Shown piece after piece: positions 17,131 to 26,709 of a stretch of DNA of 64,000 bases. Made by a program: the position numbers and the translations under genes. The first letter of the stretch is position 1, and the number at the start of each line of letters is the position of its first letter. Where the stretch lies: positions 186,001-250,000 of the forward strand of contig NZ_CP007264.1 in the NCBI RefSeq assembly GCF_000585495.1, in the 5' to 3' direction. This DNA comes from Thermococcus nautili. Its GTDB lineage: Archaea; Methanobacteriota_B; Thermococci; Thermococcales; Thermococcaceae. The notes under the pieces are model-generated. The model saw only the letters and a list, made by a program, of their open reading frames with translations, was not told the origin of the DNA and did not search any database.

Positions 17131-17188
17131 TTTATACCTTCCTCCCTTTCATTGTGTAGGCAATTGTGTACATATTGGTGTACGGAGG
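17131..17188 (+). promoter_or_regulatory. Promoter with three 12-bp spaced GTGTA repeats
   Basis: A TATA box (TTTATACC, 17131-17138) is followed by three units starting at 17152, 17164 and 17176 that each carry GTGTA (17154, 17166, 17178), spaced exactly 12 bases apart. The third unit runs into the ribosome-binding site GGAGG (17184-17188) of the surface-protein gene. The array covers the expected transcription start. Confidence 0.5.
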
Positions 17189-17196
17189 TATGCATA

Positions 17197-19248
17197 ATGA
17201 GAAAACTCGTGGCTTTAATCTTGGCGGTACTCGTCTCTTTATCCGCACTTCACATCGGGAGTGTCGGTGCGTCGGACATTAAGTACGCCAGTGTCACAGG
17301 TATCAGTCTGCCCCTTGGAGGCAGTGCCCAGCTGGGCCCGTACACTGTTAAGTTCACCGATGCGAGCCTTGGCTGGGACAGCGTTTATCTAACTGTTGAA
17401 GGTCCTGATGGCAGGATGAGCGCCGTTCTTAAGGTGGGCAAGTCTTTGGCGTATCCCTCCAGTGACCCCGATAAGATGCTCCTCAACGTCTCGGTGCTCT
17501 GGATTAAGAGCGACTCCAAATCCGTGCTCCTGACGATAAGCTCACCGCTCACCAAGCTCTACTCGGGCAAGGCCATACCCGTTGGTACTGAGTTCAGCCT
17601 TCCCTCCGGATTCCCCCAGATAAAAATAAAGCTCCTCTCCGTTTCCGATACCGAGGCAACTTTCACGGTTAGGATGCCCTACGGAGCCTCATACACCCTT
17701 GAAATCCCAAAGGGTCAGTCAAGGTCCGTTTCATACAAGCTGGATGACCTTCACACATACGTTAGCTACCTCTCCATTGAGGTGCTCAACACCACCAAGA
17801 ACAGCGGTGCGGTAATCAACCTCTACATCCCGAGGGTCGCGTCCACAACGCTCAAGGTGACCGTCCCTGGGGAGGAGACCCAGGAGAACCCAACGACCCC
17901 CGTTGTTGAGACAACAATCCTCTACAACGACCTCGTTTATGTGGGTGAGAGGCTTCCGGTTAAGTACAACGGCACCACCTACTACTTCAAGCTCCTCTCA
18001 GTAATCCCAGATTTGGCGAGGGTAGAAGTTTACACTGCCAATAAAACCTACGCAACCTACACCCTAGAAGCAGGTGACGTTCCCAAGGCCATACCGGGAA
18101 CTCCGTTCCTCGTGGCCATCTCCAAGACCCAGCCCGACTACAAGAGGGCCATACTCAAGGTCTACGGCCCAATTGAAGCCGAAGTTAATCCAATACTCCG
18201 CTCGGCTCAGGTCGTTGCCAACATAACCGCCGTCCCGAAGAAGGTTCTCCTCGGGCAGGACATAGTGCTCTCGATAGGCGTTGAGAACCTTGGAAGGGGC
18301 GATGCATATCAGCTCAACGTCGCGGCACCGATTCCAAACGGTTTCCAGCTCGTCAGCATGACCAAGAGCTGGCAGATAAAGAACCTCCCCGCCTTTACCA
18401 AGCTCCCAATGCTCGTCTACGTCCTCAGGCCCACGAAGGTCGGCAAGTTCGACATCGGTAAGGTTCTCGTGACTTACTACGACGACCAGAGCCTTGAGAC
18501 CGGCAAGATGAAGACCATCTACTCCGCCCCGCTCACCGACATCGAAGTCTATGCAATACCCAAGCTCTCGCTTAACGCCCTCGCCTACAACGGCACCTGG
18601 AGCAACTACGTCACCGCCAAGGTGAACAGCACGGTAACACTCGCCCTGACCGTCCAGGCCTCAAAGGGCAACCCGACCTACGAGTTCATCCAGAACGCGA
18701 CGCTGGTGCTTACCTATCCGAAGTCGCTGAAGGGCCAGACCGTGCTGAACCTCGGCACGATAAAGGCCGGCGACGTTAAGACCGTCAAGGTTCCCCTGCA
18801 GGTTCTCGGAGAGAACCTCTCCCTCGTAAAGGCAACCCTCAAGTACCTTGACCCCCTCGGAAACGCCCACGAGGTTAACTTCGGAACCGTTGCAACCGTG
18901 AACAGCATCCCACCGGAGGTCATTGTCAAGGAAGTCAAGGTCTGGCCCAAGCCCGAGGAGCTTCCAGCGTACATCAACCAGACCCTCGCGAAGATGGACA
19001 ACGCTACTCCCATAGCGGAGCAGATACTCAGCGTTGCCTCGGCCTATGTCCCACCGAAGAAGGAGAGCAACCCCTGGAAGCCCCTGGCGATAATCTTCAT
19101 CCTGACGACCCTCGTCCTCGCGGGTGTCACGTACAACTACTGGCGCGAGCTCGAGGCCCTCAAAGAGAAGGTTCTGAGGAAGAAGCAGAGGCGCCCGGGA
19201 GGACTGCCAAAGAAGGACGAGGAAGAAAACGAGATAGAGCTACTTTAG
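17197..19248 (+). CDS. Large surface-exposed protein, COG1361/CARDB-like, membrane anchored
   Basis: 683 residues. A signal peptide ([20 protein letters not shown], cleaved near GASDIKYA) is followed by a long beta-rich ectodomain with repeated modules, including a CARDB-like segment ([20 protein letters not shown]) and several NxS/T sites. A single C-terminal membrane helix ([20 protein letters not shown], about 630-650) is followed by a basic and acidic cytosolic tail. This is the form of archaeal S-layer-associated COG1361 proteins. ATG 17197 follows GGAGG with an 8-base spacer. Function in cell-surface structure or transport is inferred. Confidence 0.8.
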   Translation: MRKLVALILAVLVSLSALHIGSVGASDIKYASVTGISLPLGGSAQLGPYTVKFTDASLGWDSVYLTVEGPDGRMSAVLKVGKSLAYPSSDPDKMLLNVSVLWIKSDSKSVLLTISSPLTKLYSGKAIPVGTEFSLPSGFPQIKIKLLSVSDTEATFTVRMPYGASYTLEIPKGQSRSVSYKLDDLHTYVSYLSIEVLNTTKNSGAVINLYIPRVASTTLKVTVPGEETQENPTTPVVETTILYNDLVYVGERLPVKYNGTTYYFKLLSVIPDLARVEVYTANKTYATYTLEAGDVPKAIPGTPFLVAISKTQPDYKRAILKVYGPIEAEVNPILRSAQVVANITAVPKKVLLGQDIVLSIGVENLGRGDAYQLNVAAPIPNGFQLVSMTKSWQIKNLPAFTKLPMLVYVLRPTKVGKFDIGKVLVTYYDDQSLETGKMKTIYSAPLTDIEVYAIPKLSLNALAYNGTWSNYVTAKVNSTVTLALTVQASKGNPTYEFIQNATLVLTYPKSLKGQTVLNLGTIKAGDVKTVKVPLQVLGENLSLVKATLKYLDPLGNAHEVNFGTVATVNSIPPEVIVKEVKVWPKPEELPAYINQTLAKMDNATPIAEQILSVASAYVPPKKESNPWKPLAIIFILTTLVLAGVTYNYWRELEALKEKVLRKKQRRPGGLPKKDEEENEIELL

Positions 19249-19283
19249 TCAATTTTTTAAATCCCTTCCATCCCTTTTCTCCC

Positions 19284-19646
19284 ATGAGCGCGTTCAGGTA
19301 CAAGCAGGTTATCGTCTCACGGAGGGACTTAAAACTCAGCAAGGGCAAATTCGCGGTTCAGGTGGCTCACGGCGCAGTAACCGCCACCCTAAAGGCCCAG
19401 AAGGAGAGGCCCGAGTGGTTCAAGGCCTGGTTCAACGAGGGGCAGAAGAAGGTCGTCGTCAAGGCCGAAAACCTTGAGGAACTGTTCCAGCTGAAAGCCC
19501 AGGCTGAGAAGCTCGGTCTCCCTACGGCACTGATAAGGGATGCTGGATTAACAGAGATTCCCCCGGGGACAATAACCGTCTTAGCCATCGGGCCTGGACC
19601 AGAGGAGCTGGTGGACAAGGTTACTGGCCATCTCAAGCTGGTGTGA
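19284..19646 (+). CDS. pth2: Peptidyl-tRNA hydrolase, archaeal/eukaryotic type
   Basis: 120 residues, the usual Pth2 length. It releases tRNA from dropped-off peptidyl-tRNA. Family motifs are visible: [20 protein letters not shown], the [11 protein letters not shown] helix with the catalytic histidine region, and [14 protein letters not shown] near the C-terminus. It starts 35 bases after the surface-protein gene and is followed 3 bases later by truD, so both RNA-related genes form an operon. Confidence 0.95.
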   Translation: MSAFRYKQVIVSRRDLKLSKGKFAVQVAHGAVTATLKAQKERPEWFKAWFNEGQKKVVVKAENLEELFQLKAQAEKLGLPTALIRDAGLTEIPPGTITVLAIGPGPEELVDKVTGHLKLV

Positions 19647-19649
19647 GTC

Positions 19650-20897
19650 ATGGACTATCGCGAGTTCTTCTCCAGATTCCGGCACCTGAGCGAGAAGCCC
19701 GGGATAGGGGGTAGAATCAAGGCTTTTCCCAAGGATTTCGTTGTCATTGAGGAGCCTCTCCCCCAAATCTTCGAGGGGAGGAAGCACGCGATTTTCCTCC
19801 TCAAAAAGCGAAACTGGGACACGATGGCCGTGATAAAGGAAATCGCCAAGCGCGCCGGGATAAGCCACCGCGATATAGGCTTCGCAGGGACGAAGGACAG
19901 ACACGCGGTAACCTACCAGTACATAAGCGTGCCGGCCGATGCGAGGGAGAATGTTGAGTCAGTTCAGATCCGGGACATCGAGCTGAGGTTCGTCTCCTAC
20001 GGCCGGTTCATAAAGCTCGGCCACCTGCTCGGCAACAGGTTCAGGATAATCGTCAGGGACGTCGGTGAGAACGCTTTTGAAAGGACTAAGGAAATAATCC
20101 GGGAGCTCCGTGAGAAGGGGGGCTTTCCCAACTACTTCGGCTACCAGCGCTTCGGCGAGAGAAGGGTCGTGAACCATCTGATTGGAAAGCTTCTCCTCCA
20201 GGGGGAGTTTGAGGAATCGGCGAGGCTCTTCCTCGGCTACGCCGACGGGAGCATGGAGGGTGATGAAGCCAGAAAGAACTTCTGGGAGACGGGCGACGTT
20301 GACAGGGCCCTGGGGGAGTTCCCGCGCTTCCTCCGTTACGAGAGAACTCTACTCTACACCTACAAGAAGACCGGAAGCTGGAAAAAGGCCTTCCTGTCGC
20401 TCCCGCTCCCGATAATGCGCATCTTCATTCACTCCTACCAGAGCTACCTCTTCAACCTTTACCTGTCAAGGCGCATTGAGGAGCTACCTCTCAACGAACC
20501 ACTGGTCGGCGATATCGTCGTCCAGGTGAAGGGAGGAATACCGTACCGCGACAGGACATACCGCGTCACCGAGACTAACATCAACTTCGTCCGTGAGAAG
20601 ATAAAGAGGGGCGAGGCCATGGTTTCGGGCCCGCTCTTCGGCTTCGCGATGAGGAAAGCCAAGGGACTTCCCGGCGAACTTGAGGGGGAAATTCTCGAAG
20701 AGGAGGGATTAAGCCTCGACGCCTTCAAAAGGCTCCCGAAGCCGATGGCCGAACCCGGTGGAAGGCGGGAACTCCTCATTCGCCCAATAGGCATGACTTA
20801 CGGCTACGTTCCCGGAACTGGAATGTGCTTCCGCTTCTTCCTTCCCAAAGGGGTCTACGCGACCAGCGTTTTGAGGGAAATTATGAAGGACCACTGA
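19650..20897 (+). CDS. truD: tRNA pseudouridine synthase D
   Basis: 415 residues. TruD-type synthases make pseudouridine 13 in tRNA. The catalytic aspartate lies in [14 protein letters not shown] (about residues 70-83); [14 protein letters not shown] and the insertion domain after about residue 160 also fit, as does the C-terminal [16 protein letters not shown]. Starts 3 bases after pth2, with a GGTGTGAGTC ribosome-binding site. About 48 bases separate it from the phosphoglycolate phosphatase gene. Confidence 0.95.
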   Translation: MDYREFFSRFRHLSEKPGIGGRIKAFPKDFVVIEEPLPQIFEGRKHAIFLLKKRNWDTMAVIKEIAKRAGISHRDIGFAGTKDRHAVTYQYISVPADARENVESVQIRDIELRFVSYGRFIKLGHLLGNRFRIIVRDVGENAFERTKEIIRELREKGGFPNYFGYQRFGERRVVNHLIGKLLLQGEFEESARLFLGYADGSMEGDEARKNFWETGDVDRALGEFPRFLRYERTLLYTYKKTGSWKKAFLSLPLPIMRIFIHSYQSYLFNLYLSRRIEELPLNEPLVGDIVVQVKGGIPYRDRTYRVTETNINFVREKIKRGEAMVSGPLFGFAMRKAKGLPGELEGEILEEEGLSLDAFKRLPKPMAEPGGRRELLIRPIGMTYGYVPGTGMCFRFFLPKGVYATSVLREIMKDH

Positions 20898-20945
20898 AAG
20901 CAAAGCCTTATATTCCCGCAACCTTTCCCGTCTTCGGGTGAGAGA

Positions 20946-21686
20946 ATGAGGATTAAGGCCATATCTCTCGACATAGACGGTACGATAACCTATCGCGACA
21001 GGACGCTGAGCATCGACGCCCTGAAGGCCATAAGGCTCGCCGAGAGGCTAGGCGTTCCGGTAATGCTCGTAACGGGGAACTCCGTTCCATTTGCAGAGGC
21101 CGCGGCCGTTTTCATAGGAACGAGCGGGCCGGTCATAGCTGAAGACGGTGGAGCGCTCTCGTTGAAGGGCGAGGGAACGATGAGAAAGCGCGTTTTTCTG
21201 ACAGATATGGACGAGGAGTGGATACTCTGGAGCGAGCTGAAGAAACGCCATCCCGAGGCAGAGCTGAGCTACTCGACGATGGAGCGAAAGGCCGGTCTCG
21301 TGATAACCAGAAAAGTTCCCGTTGAGGTCGTCAGGGAAATCATAGAGGAGCTGGGGCTTAACTTGGTGGCCGTTGATTCGGGCTTTGCAATCCACGTGAA
21401 GAAGCCCTGGATTAACAAGGGGACGGGAATAGAGAAGGCCTGCGAGTTTCTCGGGATAAAGCCCGACGAAGTCGCCCACGTCGGCGACGGTGAGAACGAC
21501 CTCGATGCCTTCAGGGTCGTCGGCTACCGCGTGGCCATCGCCCAGGCCCCCGAAAGCCTCAAGCAGAAAGCGGACTACGTTACCGAGAAGCCCTACGGGG
21601 ACGGCGGGGCGGAGGCGATAATGCACATCCTCAAGAAGTTCGGTTACCTGGGTGAGGACGATGAGAATCCGCCCGGCGACACTTGA
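20946..21686 (+). CDS. Phosphoglycolate phosphatase, archaeal HAD type
   Basis: 246 residues. HAD motif I is [12 protein letters not shown], motif [10 protein letters not shown], motif III lysine in [10 protein letters not shown] and motif [14 protein letters not shown], with a C2-type cap between. This matches the archaeal phosphoglycolate phosphatase family (PH1421/TA0175). It removes phosphate from 2-phosphoglycolate, a product of DNA repair, though related enzymes have broad substrates. The following acetyltransferase-like gene begins 26 bases inside its end. Confidence 0.88.
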   Translation: MRIKAISLDIDGTITYRDRTLSIDALKAIRLAERLGVPVMLVTGNSVPFAEAAAVFIGTSGPVIAEDGGALSLKGEGTMRKRVFLTDMDEEWILWSELKKRHPEAELSYSTMERKAGLVITRKVPVEVVREIIEELGLNLVAVDSGFAIHVKKPWINKGTGIEKACEFLGIKPDEVAHVGDGENDLDAFRVVGYRVAIAQAPESLKQKADYVTEKPYGDGGAEAIMHILKKFGYLGEDDENPPGDT

Positions 21687-22495
21687 CGACGTTGGAGGAA
21701 TCGTTGAGCTCCATACCGCCGGAGAAAAGGTGAGCGGTAGCCTCTACGAGCGCTACACCCAGGGTGGCCCCTGGATGGCCGTTGAGACCTTCTCGATTCA
21801 CCTCAACAACCTCCTGCTCGATGACCAGCTTATTGCAGTGGCGGAGCTCAACGGAAAGGTTGTCGGCGAGGTTGAGGTGCTATTCTCGGAGGAGCCAATC
21901 AATGGGGAAATCAGAAGGATAGGGCACGTTGACGTCATAGAGGTTCACCCCGATTACCGGAGGAAAGGCGTAGGCAGGGCGCTGATGGAGTTCGTTGAGG
22001 ACGTTGCGAGGGAAAGGGGAGTCGAGATGCTGACTGTTCAGCCGGAAGAGGAAGCGGAGGGTTTCTACAAAAAAGCTCGGCTTCAACGTTGAGGTCTTTG
22101 AGGGGACTACCGTGTGGGTTCCATTGAAGGGTGAGGGCAAGGCAGAGCCAACCGCATTTAGCTGGGATGACGTTAAAGAGCTTGAGCTCGTCGCGGGTCG
22201 TTTTCAGAGCTCGTACAGCATGTATTTCTCGGCGTTTAAGGACAGCATTGCGGGGATACACTACACGGTCGAGTCTGGAAGGGTTGGGGAGTCCTATTAC
22301 GCGCTCAGGAACCTTCCGGGCAGGGAAGGGGTTGCGGTTCTTCTCTGGGGCAGGGTCGAGGACCTCAAGCCCCTCCTCGGGAGGGCAAGGGCTCTCGGAT
22401 TCAAACGGGCCCTGACGGTCCTTCCGGGAGAAGTTGAAAGCTTTGGTGCCGAAAAGATACGAAAAATCAAAATACTCGCGAAGGAGCTCACCTGA
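21661..22495 (+). pseudogene. GNAT acetyltransferase gene with a +1 frameshift in an A6 run
   Basis: Bases 21661-22092 encode a clear GNAT N-acetyltransferase domain: [18 protein letters not shown], then HVDVIEVHPDYRRKGVGRAL (the acetyl-CoA loop RRKGVGRAL). The frame then ends in KKARLQR. A second frame picks up the expected sequence (GFNVEVFEGTTVWVPLKG) and runs to 22495, so the protein would be about 277 residues. The break is at A22069-A22074: six A's where TTC TAC AAA AAG CTC GGC needs five. This may be a sequencing error, a true pseudogene, or a slippery site that restores the frame. The end overlaps by 8 bases the convergent amidohydrolase. Confidence 0.8.
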
Positions 22496-23633
22496 GGAAC
22501 TCCCTGGCGAGCGCCACTTCCATCGCGGTGCCGAGGTGAAGGACGTCCTCATCAACGTCGAACTTTGGATGGTGGTGCGGATAGACGATTCCCTTCTCCT
22601 CGTTCCTTATTCCGAGGGCGAGGAATGCTCCTGGAACGCGCTGGAGGTAGTAGGCGAAGTCCTCGGCGCCCATAGTGGGGGGAACTTCCCCGTGCCTGAG
22701 GCCGTATTTCTCTGCAACTTCTCTGGCAAACTGCGCCATATCGGGGTCGTTGATAGTTGGGGGTGTAAGGTCCTGCACGCTTACCTTGGCCTTTGCCCCG
22801 TGCGCTGAGGATACTCCCTCTGCAATCTCCTTTATTCGTTTCTTGAGAATGTCTCCGACCTCGTTTTTGTAGAACCTGAACGTTCCTTTGAGCGAAACTT
22901 TCTCAGGGATGACGTTGAAGGTCGTGCCACCGTTTATCGCCGTAACGCTGACAACGGCCGTTTCCTTTGGGTCAACGTTCCGGCTCACAACCGTCTGCAG
23001 TGCCAGAACTATTTCGGAAGCTATTGGTATGGGGTCAACCGTTTCGTGTGGGCTCGCTCCGTGTCCGCCCTTGCCGATTATCTTCGCCTCGAAAAATCCT
23101 GCTCCCGCCAGGAACGGCCCCTCGCGGATTCCAATGACTCCGCTCGGCAGGTCCATCCACACGTGGAAGCCAAAGATTGCGTCAACGCCTTTAAGGGCGC
23201 CCCCTTCAATCATCTTTAAAGCCCCGTTTCCACCTTCCTCCGCCGGCTGGAACACGAGCCTGACCCTGCCGTTGAACTCGTCAATGTGCTCGGCGATTAT
23301 CTTTCCCGCTCCGAGGAGCATGGCCGTGTGGGCGTCGTGACCGCAGGCGTGCATCTTCCCTGGAACGCGGGACTTGTAGGGAACATCGTTCTCCTCCTGA
23401 ACAGGCAGTGCGTCCATATCGGCGCGTAACGCTATGGTCTTCTCGCCCTCGCCGATGTCGGCTATGATTCCCGTCCCAACGCGTTTTATCCTGTATCCCC
23501 ACTCGCGAAGGTGCTCCTCAACAATCTTTGAGGTTCTCTCCTCCTCGTACTTGAGTTCCGGCCACATGTGGAAGTCTCTTCTCCACGCTATTATCTGGTC
23601 CTTAATTCTCTCGGCTTCCTTGACGGGGTCCAT
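22488..23633 (-). CDS. M20 family peptidase/N-acyl-amino acid amidohydrolase
   Basis: 381 residues. Metallohydrolase motifs are all there: MHACGHDAHTAMLLGAGK (ligands C and H), the catalytic glutamates in QPAEEGGNGA, GHGASPH in the dimerisation lid, and TMGAEDFAYYL. The product hydrolyses N-acylated amino acids or short peptides; P. horikoshii and S. solfataricus relatives were studied as carboxypeptidase CPSA. I chose ATG 23633, preceded by GGTGATTGG, over a start 54 bases upstream that would lie inside the promoter (a TATA-like TTAATATG near 23669 on this strand). Confidence 0.9.
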   Translation of the reverse strand: MDPVKEAERIKDQIIAWRRDFHMWPELKYEEERTSKIVEEHLREWGYRIKRVGTGIIADIGEGEKTIALRADMDALPVQEENDVPYKSRVPGKMHACGHDAHTAMLLGAGKIIAEHIDEFNGRVRLVFQPAEEGGNGALKMIEGGALKGVDAIFGFHVWMDLPSGVIGIREGPFLAGAGFFEAKIIGKGGHGASPHETVDPIPIASEIVLALQTVVSRNVDPKETAVVSVTAINGGTTFNVIPEKVSLKGTFRFYKNEVGDILKKRIKEIAEGVSSAHGAKAKVSVQDLTPPTINDPDMAQFAREVAEKYGLRHGEVPPTMGAEDFAYYLQRVPGAFLALGIRNEEKGIVYPHHHPKFDVDEDVLHLGTAMEVALAREFLR

Positions 23634-23707
23634 TCCAATCACCGTTTCATCGTTGGTAGAGCTACATATTAACTTTTCGATGGGCATCTAAAAGGATTCC
23701 CGACCGC

Positions 23708-23721
23708 AAAATTTATAAACC
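23708..23721 (+). promoter_or_regulatory. Box A (TATA) promoter for the tRNA pair
   Basis: AAAATTTATAAACC lies about 40 bases before the first tRNA gene, consistent with a transcription start near 23745. No separate TATA box is seen between the two tRNA genes, which are 11 bases apart, so they are most likely co-transcribed. Confidence 0.65.
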
Positions 23722-23753
23722 CACCTAGAAAGGAGATAACGGCGTCGTCAGGT

Positions 23754-23831
<78 letters not shown>

Positions 23832-23842
23832 ACATTTGGGCT

Positions 23843-23920
23843 GGGCCCGTGGTCTAGACTGGTTATGACGCCACCCTGACAAGGTGGAGGTCCGGGGTTC
23901 GAATCCCCGCGGGCCCACCA
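23843..23920 (+). tRNA. tRNA-Val(GAC)
   Basis: The acceptor GGGCCCG pairs fully with CGGGCCC, followed by A and an encoded CCA ending at 23920. The anticodon arm is CCACC-CTGACAA-GGTGG, giving anticodon GAC, which reads GTC. The T arm GGGG-TTCGAAT-CCCC fits. No intron. It lies 11 bases after tRNA-Ala. Confidence 0.95.
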
Positions 23921-24535
23921 GTTACAAACTTCGCCTGCGCGAAGTTTGACCAAGGTTCGTAGCTCCTTTTGGAAAGCGATATTCCGGATGATTTTCTCAT
24001 TGACTTGTCGTCTTGAGTGTGAGAACCTCCCAATTGCTCCTTTTGCAGAGGTTTACTTTTAGAATCGACGCCCGAAGGGCGTCAAAGGAAAATAAACCCT
24101 TTGAAAGGGTTGTTTTGGGTGATTCTCTCTTAGAAAGCTCGATTTTCCCAATAAAATCCCCCTTCCCTTGAGCCCTTGAGCGAGGAGCTACTAACTTTTG
24201 GTGAAGCTTTTCCCAAAAGCTTCAGCGCTGGCGGAAAAGTAGGTGCTTTTTTGAAATTCGGCAACTGTGAGAGAGTTTCTTTTTGACTTGCTCTTTCAAG
24301 AGTGTTTCATTTCCCAAACGGCGTCCAAAGGACGCCAAAAATAAGTTGAAACTGTTTCACTGGGCCCCTTTAATGTTAAACTTGTGTTGAAGTTCCCACT
24401 TTGAGAGTGCACGACTGACTTCTTGCTCTTTGGTAAGAATGGCGTTCTTTTCGCCAGCCTTTCTTAAAGGCTGTACAAAAGCTTTAGCGCAAGGTTTATT
24501 AAGAACGAAAAAGCTCGATGTCCGTAGTTATGCAA
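23921..24535. repeat. Hairpin-rich non-coding region downstream of the tRNAs
   Basis: About 615 bases without a credible coding region. It holds at least eight short, mostly perfect inverted repeats with tiny loops: 23925-23948 (10-bp stem CAAACTTCGC, loop CTGC), 24067-24083 (GACGCCC, loop GAA), 24095-24111 (AACCCTTT, loop G), 24203-24223 (GAAGCTTTT, loop CCC), 24291-24302 (CTCTT), 24320-24336 (GGCGTCC, loop AAA), 24347-24359 (TGAAAC) and 24455-24473 (CAGCCTTT, loop CTT). The second and sixth have related stems and are both followed by an A-rich tail ending in ATAA. There is also a tandem CCTTGAGC pair at 24166-24181. No tRNA-like, rRNA or CRISPR element is recognisable. Confidence 0.7.
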
Positions 24536-24548
24536 AGGTTTATAAAAC
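24536..24548 (+). promoter_or_regulatory. Candidate TATA box of the L37Ae operon
   Basis: AAAGGTTTATAAA lies about 60 bases before the L37Ae start codon, at the edge of the hairpin-rich region, and would drive the ten-gene informational operon. Confidence 0.55.
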
Positions 24549-24602
24549 GTCCCCGGAAACACTTTCCAGTCTTCGAGAATGCTTAACTTTGGGGTGATGC
24601 TC

Positions 24603-24863
24603 ATGGGAAGGACTGTTAAGGTCGGTTCAGCCGGAAGGTTCGGTCCAAGGTACGGTCTCAAGATTAGAAGAAGGGTCGCGGCCGTTGAGGCCAAGATGAA
24701 GCAGAAGCACGTTTGTCCCGTCTGCGGAAGGAAGGCCGTCAGGAGGATTAGCACCGGCATATGGCAGTGCCAGAAGTGCGGTGCCACCTTCGCCGGCGGT
24801 GCCTACCTGCCGACCACTCCGGCAGGAAAGGTCGCGAAGCGCGTTGTCGCTTCCAAGGCCTGA
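24603..24863 (+). CDS. rpl37ae: 50S ribosomal protein L37Ae
   Basis: 86 residues. L37Ae binds the large ribosomal subunit through a four-cysteine zinc site, visible here as CPVC...CQKC (in [13 protein letters not shown] and [13 protein letters not shown]). The N-terminus [18 protein letters not shown] is the family signature. ATG 24603 follows GGGGTGATG; an upstream ATG at 24579 would add residues unlike the family. First gene of the operon. Confidence 0.97.
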   Translation: MGRTVKVGSAGRFGPRYGLKIRRRVAAVEAKMKQKHVCPVCGRKAVRRISTGIWQCQKCGATFAGGAYLPTTPAGKVAKRVVASKA

Positions 24864-24887
24864 TTCTTTTCCTTTGAGGTGATTCCT

Positions 24888-25037
24888 ATGGTAGTTGCCA
24901 TCTACCGCTGTGCCAAGTGCGGTAAGGAGGTCGAGCTCGACCTCGCCACGACCAGAGAGGTCCGCTGTCCCTACTGCGGAAGCAAGATACTCTACAAGCC
25001 CCGCCCGAGGGTCGCGAGAAGGGTTAAGGCCATCTGA
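24888..25037 (+). CDS. rpoP: DNA-directed RNA polymerase subunit P
   Basis: Only 49 residues: MVVAIYRCAKCGKEVELD, then EVRCPYCGSKILYKPRP. The four cysteines (two CxxC pairs) form the zinc ribbon of RpoP, the archaeal counterpart of Rpb12, an essential small RNA polymerase subunit. It starts 24 bases after L37Ae with a GAGGTGATTCCT ribosome-binding site; the order L37Ae-RpoP-Brix is conserved in archaea. Confidence 0.96.
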   Translation: MVVAIYRCAKCGKEVELDLATTREVRCPYCGSKILYKPRPRVARRVKAI

Positions 25038-25088
25038 GCCTTTTCTTTCGAAAGGCTTTTATCAACCAAACCCAAACGAGTGGTTGCC

Positions 25089-25727
25089 ATGATGCTGATA
25101 ACGACTTCCCACAGACCGACGAGGAGGACGAGAAGCTTCGGCCACGACCTGGAGAAGGTCTTCCCCAACTCGCTCTACCTGACAAGGGGAAAGAAGACGA
25201 TTCAAGATTTGCTCATGGAGGCCTACGACAGGAACTACGAGAGGCTCTTGATAATCAACGTCTGGAAGGGCAACCCGCTCAAGATGACCTTCATCAAGGT
25301 TGACCCCGACGACTGGGGCTACCTTGGCTACCTCTACCTCCACGGCATCAAACTTCAGCGTGAAATCGGTTTCAGAAACCTGAGGCCAATCCGCGAGGAG
25401 ATGCCCTTCGTCGTAACCACTGCCAAGCGCGTTGGAATAGACCACACAGCCTTCGCCCAGGCCTTTGCCGAGCTCACCGGCGGAAAATTTGTGCCGAGGG
25501 GTAACAAGAGCCTCCAGACGATAGCGGACAAGAACAACACCGATGTAATCGGCGTAATCGAGAACTACCCAAGGGGAATGGCCGTCAACTTCTACCGCTT
25601 TGACGTTACAAAAGACAGGCCCGTCGGGCCGTTAATCCTCGTGAAAATCTGGATTATGGAGGACGGGCGGAGATGGGACTACAAGGAGGCGCTGGGTCTG
25701 AAGAGGTCTGGCCAATCGAGGGAGTGA
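25089..25727 (+). CDS. Brix domain ribosome biogenesis protein
   Basis: About 212 residues forming a single Brix domain (TTSHRPTRRTRSFGHDL; ERLLIINVWKGNPLKM; PFVVTTAKRV), related to Imp4/Mil proteins that help rRNA maturation by organising RNA-RNA contacts. Two adjacent ATG codons at 25089 and 25092 follow GTGGTTGCC; the first is used here. The stop overlaps the probable GTG start of pcc1. Confidence 0.93.
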   Translation: MMLITTSHRPTRRTRSFGHDLEKVFPNSLYLTRGKKTIQDLLMEAYDRNYERLLIINVWKGNPLKMTFIKVDPDDWGYLGYLYLHGIKLQREIGFRNLRPIREEMPFVVTTAKRVGIDHTAFAQAFAELTGGKFVPRGNKSLQTIADKNNTDVIGVIENYPRGMAVNFYRFDVTKDRPVGPLILVKIWIMEDGRRWDYKEALGLKRSGQSRE

Positions 25728-25948
25728 TTGAGCTTGCCTTTCCCGACGAGGAAACGGCCAGGGTTGTCTACGAGAGCGTTCTCTACGAGCACAAGACAGT
25801 CCCCTACAGGCGGAGCAGGATTGATTTCCTTCTCGACGGAAGGAAAATCGTAATCCGCTTTTTGGCCAAAGACAACTCGGCCTTACGGGGAACGCTGAAC
25901 TCCTATTTGAGATGGATTAAGGTCGCAATGGATTCTCTGGAAGTTTAG
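25724..25948 (+). CDS. pcc1: KEOPS complex subunit Pcc1
   Basis: About 74 residues. The sequence LAFPDEETARVVYESVLYEH and ALRGTLNSYLRWIKVAMDSLE is the Pcc1 fold, the dimerising subunit of KEOPS, which makes the t6A modification of tRNA. The GTG at 25724 overlaps the Brix stop (GTGA), favouring coupled translation. An ATG at 25673 would add 17 residues unlike the family, so that start is less likely. The neighbouring prefoldin, DUF3194 and ribosomal genes are typical of this operon. Confidence 0.88.
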   Translation: MIELAFPDEETARVVYESVLYEHKTVPYRRSRIDFLLDGRKIVIRFLAKDNSALRGTLNSYLRWIKVAMDSLEV

Positions 25949-26010
25949 CCTAAACTATTTAAAGCCCCGCCCTTATTCTAACCCGGCATCACGATTACGG
26001 AGGTGTTGTC

Positions 26011-26361
26011 ATGCAGGGTATTCCGCCGCAGGTTCAGTCCATGCTGGCCCAGCTTGAGAGCTACCAGCAGCAACTTCAGCTTCTCGTCCAGCAGAAGCAG
26101 AAGGTCCAGCTCGAACTCAACGAGGCCAAGAAGGCCCTTGAGGAGATTGAGAAGCTCCCCGACGACGCGGTCGTCTACAAGACCGTTGGGACGCTCATCG
26201 TCAAGACCGACAAGGCCAAGGCCGTCGAGGAGCTCAAGGAGAAGGTAGAAACTCTCGAAGTCCGCCTCAGTGCCCTTGAGAGGCAGGAGAAGAAGCTCAA
26301 TGAGAAGCTCAAAGAGCTTACAGCCAAGATACAGAGCTCGCTCCGCCCGACGGCGGGCTGA
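26011..26361 (+). CDS. pfdB: Prefoldin subunit beta
   Basis: 116 residues. The two long coiled-coil helices (LESYQQQLQLLVQQKQKVQL at the start, EVRLSALERQEKKLNEKLKE at the end) flank a hairpin (DDAVVYKTVGTLIVK), the standard layout of beta prefoldin. It acts with the alpha subunit as a hexameric chaperone that passes unfolded proteins to the thermosome. It starts about 60 bases after pcc1; ATG follows GGAGGTGTTGTC. Confidence 0.97.
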   Translation: MQGIPPQVQSMLAQLESYQQQLQLLVQQKQKVQLELNEAKKALEEIEKLPDDAVVYKTVGTLIVKTDKAKAVEELKEKVETLEVRLSALERQEKKLNEKLKELTAKIQSSLRPTAG

Positions 26362-26388
26362 TTTCCCTTTTCTCCTCCGGTGGTGGGC

Positions 26389-26709
26389 ATGGAGCAGAGG
26401 GGCGTTATTAACATCGGCCTTCCAGAGCTGAGCGAGGAGGAGATAATAGAAATAGGAGAGCTGGCGCAGAGGGTCATAATAAAGCACGTCTTCGACGCCC
26501 TCAACAGGAGCGACGTCAAGGACATCGAGGTGACCACGAGGATAAACCGGGACGAGACACTCAACCTCGAAATCGAGGTCTATATTGAAGTGCCTGTCTT
26601 CGTCAAGGTGGACGTCGAGAGGCTGATTGACGAGGCCCTTGAGAAGGCCTACGAAGCGGTTGAGAGAAAGCTGAGGGAGATTGCTAATGAAGGGAAAGCT
26701 CAAGCTTAA
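26389..26709 (+). CDS. DUF3194 family protein
   Basis: 106 residues. The helix-strand pattern LPELSEEEIIEIGELAQR, VKDIEVTTRINRDETL and LEIEVYIEVPVFVKVDVERL fits DUF3194, a small archaeal family of unknown role always found beside prefoldin beta. ATG 26389 follows GGTGGTGGGC. Its last 23 bases overlap the next gene, so translation is probably coupled. Confidence 0.85.
   Translation: MEQRGVINIGLPELSEEEIIEIGELAQRVIIKHVFDALNRSDVKDIEVTTRINRDETLNLEIEVYIEVPVFVKVDVERLIDEALEKAYEAVERKLREIANEGKAQA

Noticed and set aside
23921-24535. Hidden protein gene or C/D box RNA in the hairpin-rich gap
   Set aside because: Stops occur in all frames, and I found no paired RTGATGA and CTGA boxes at the required spacing.
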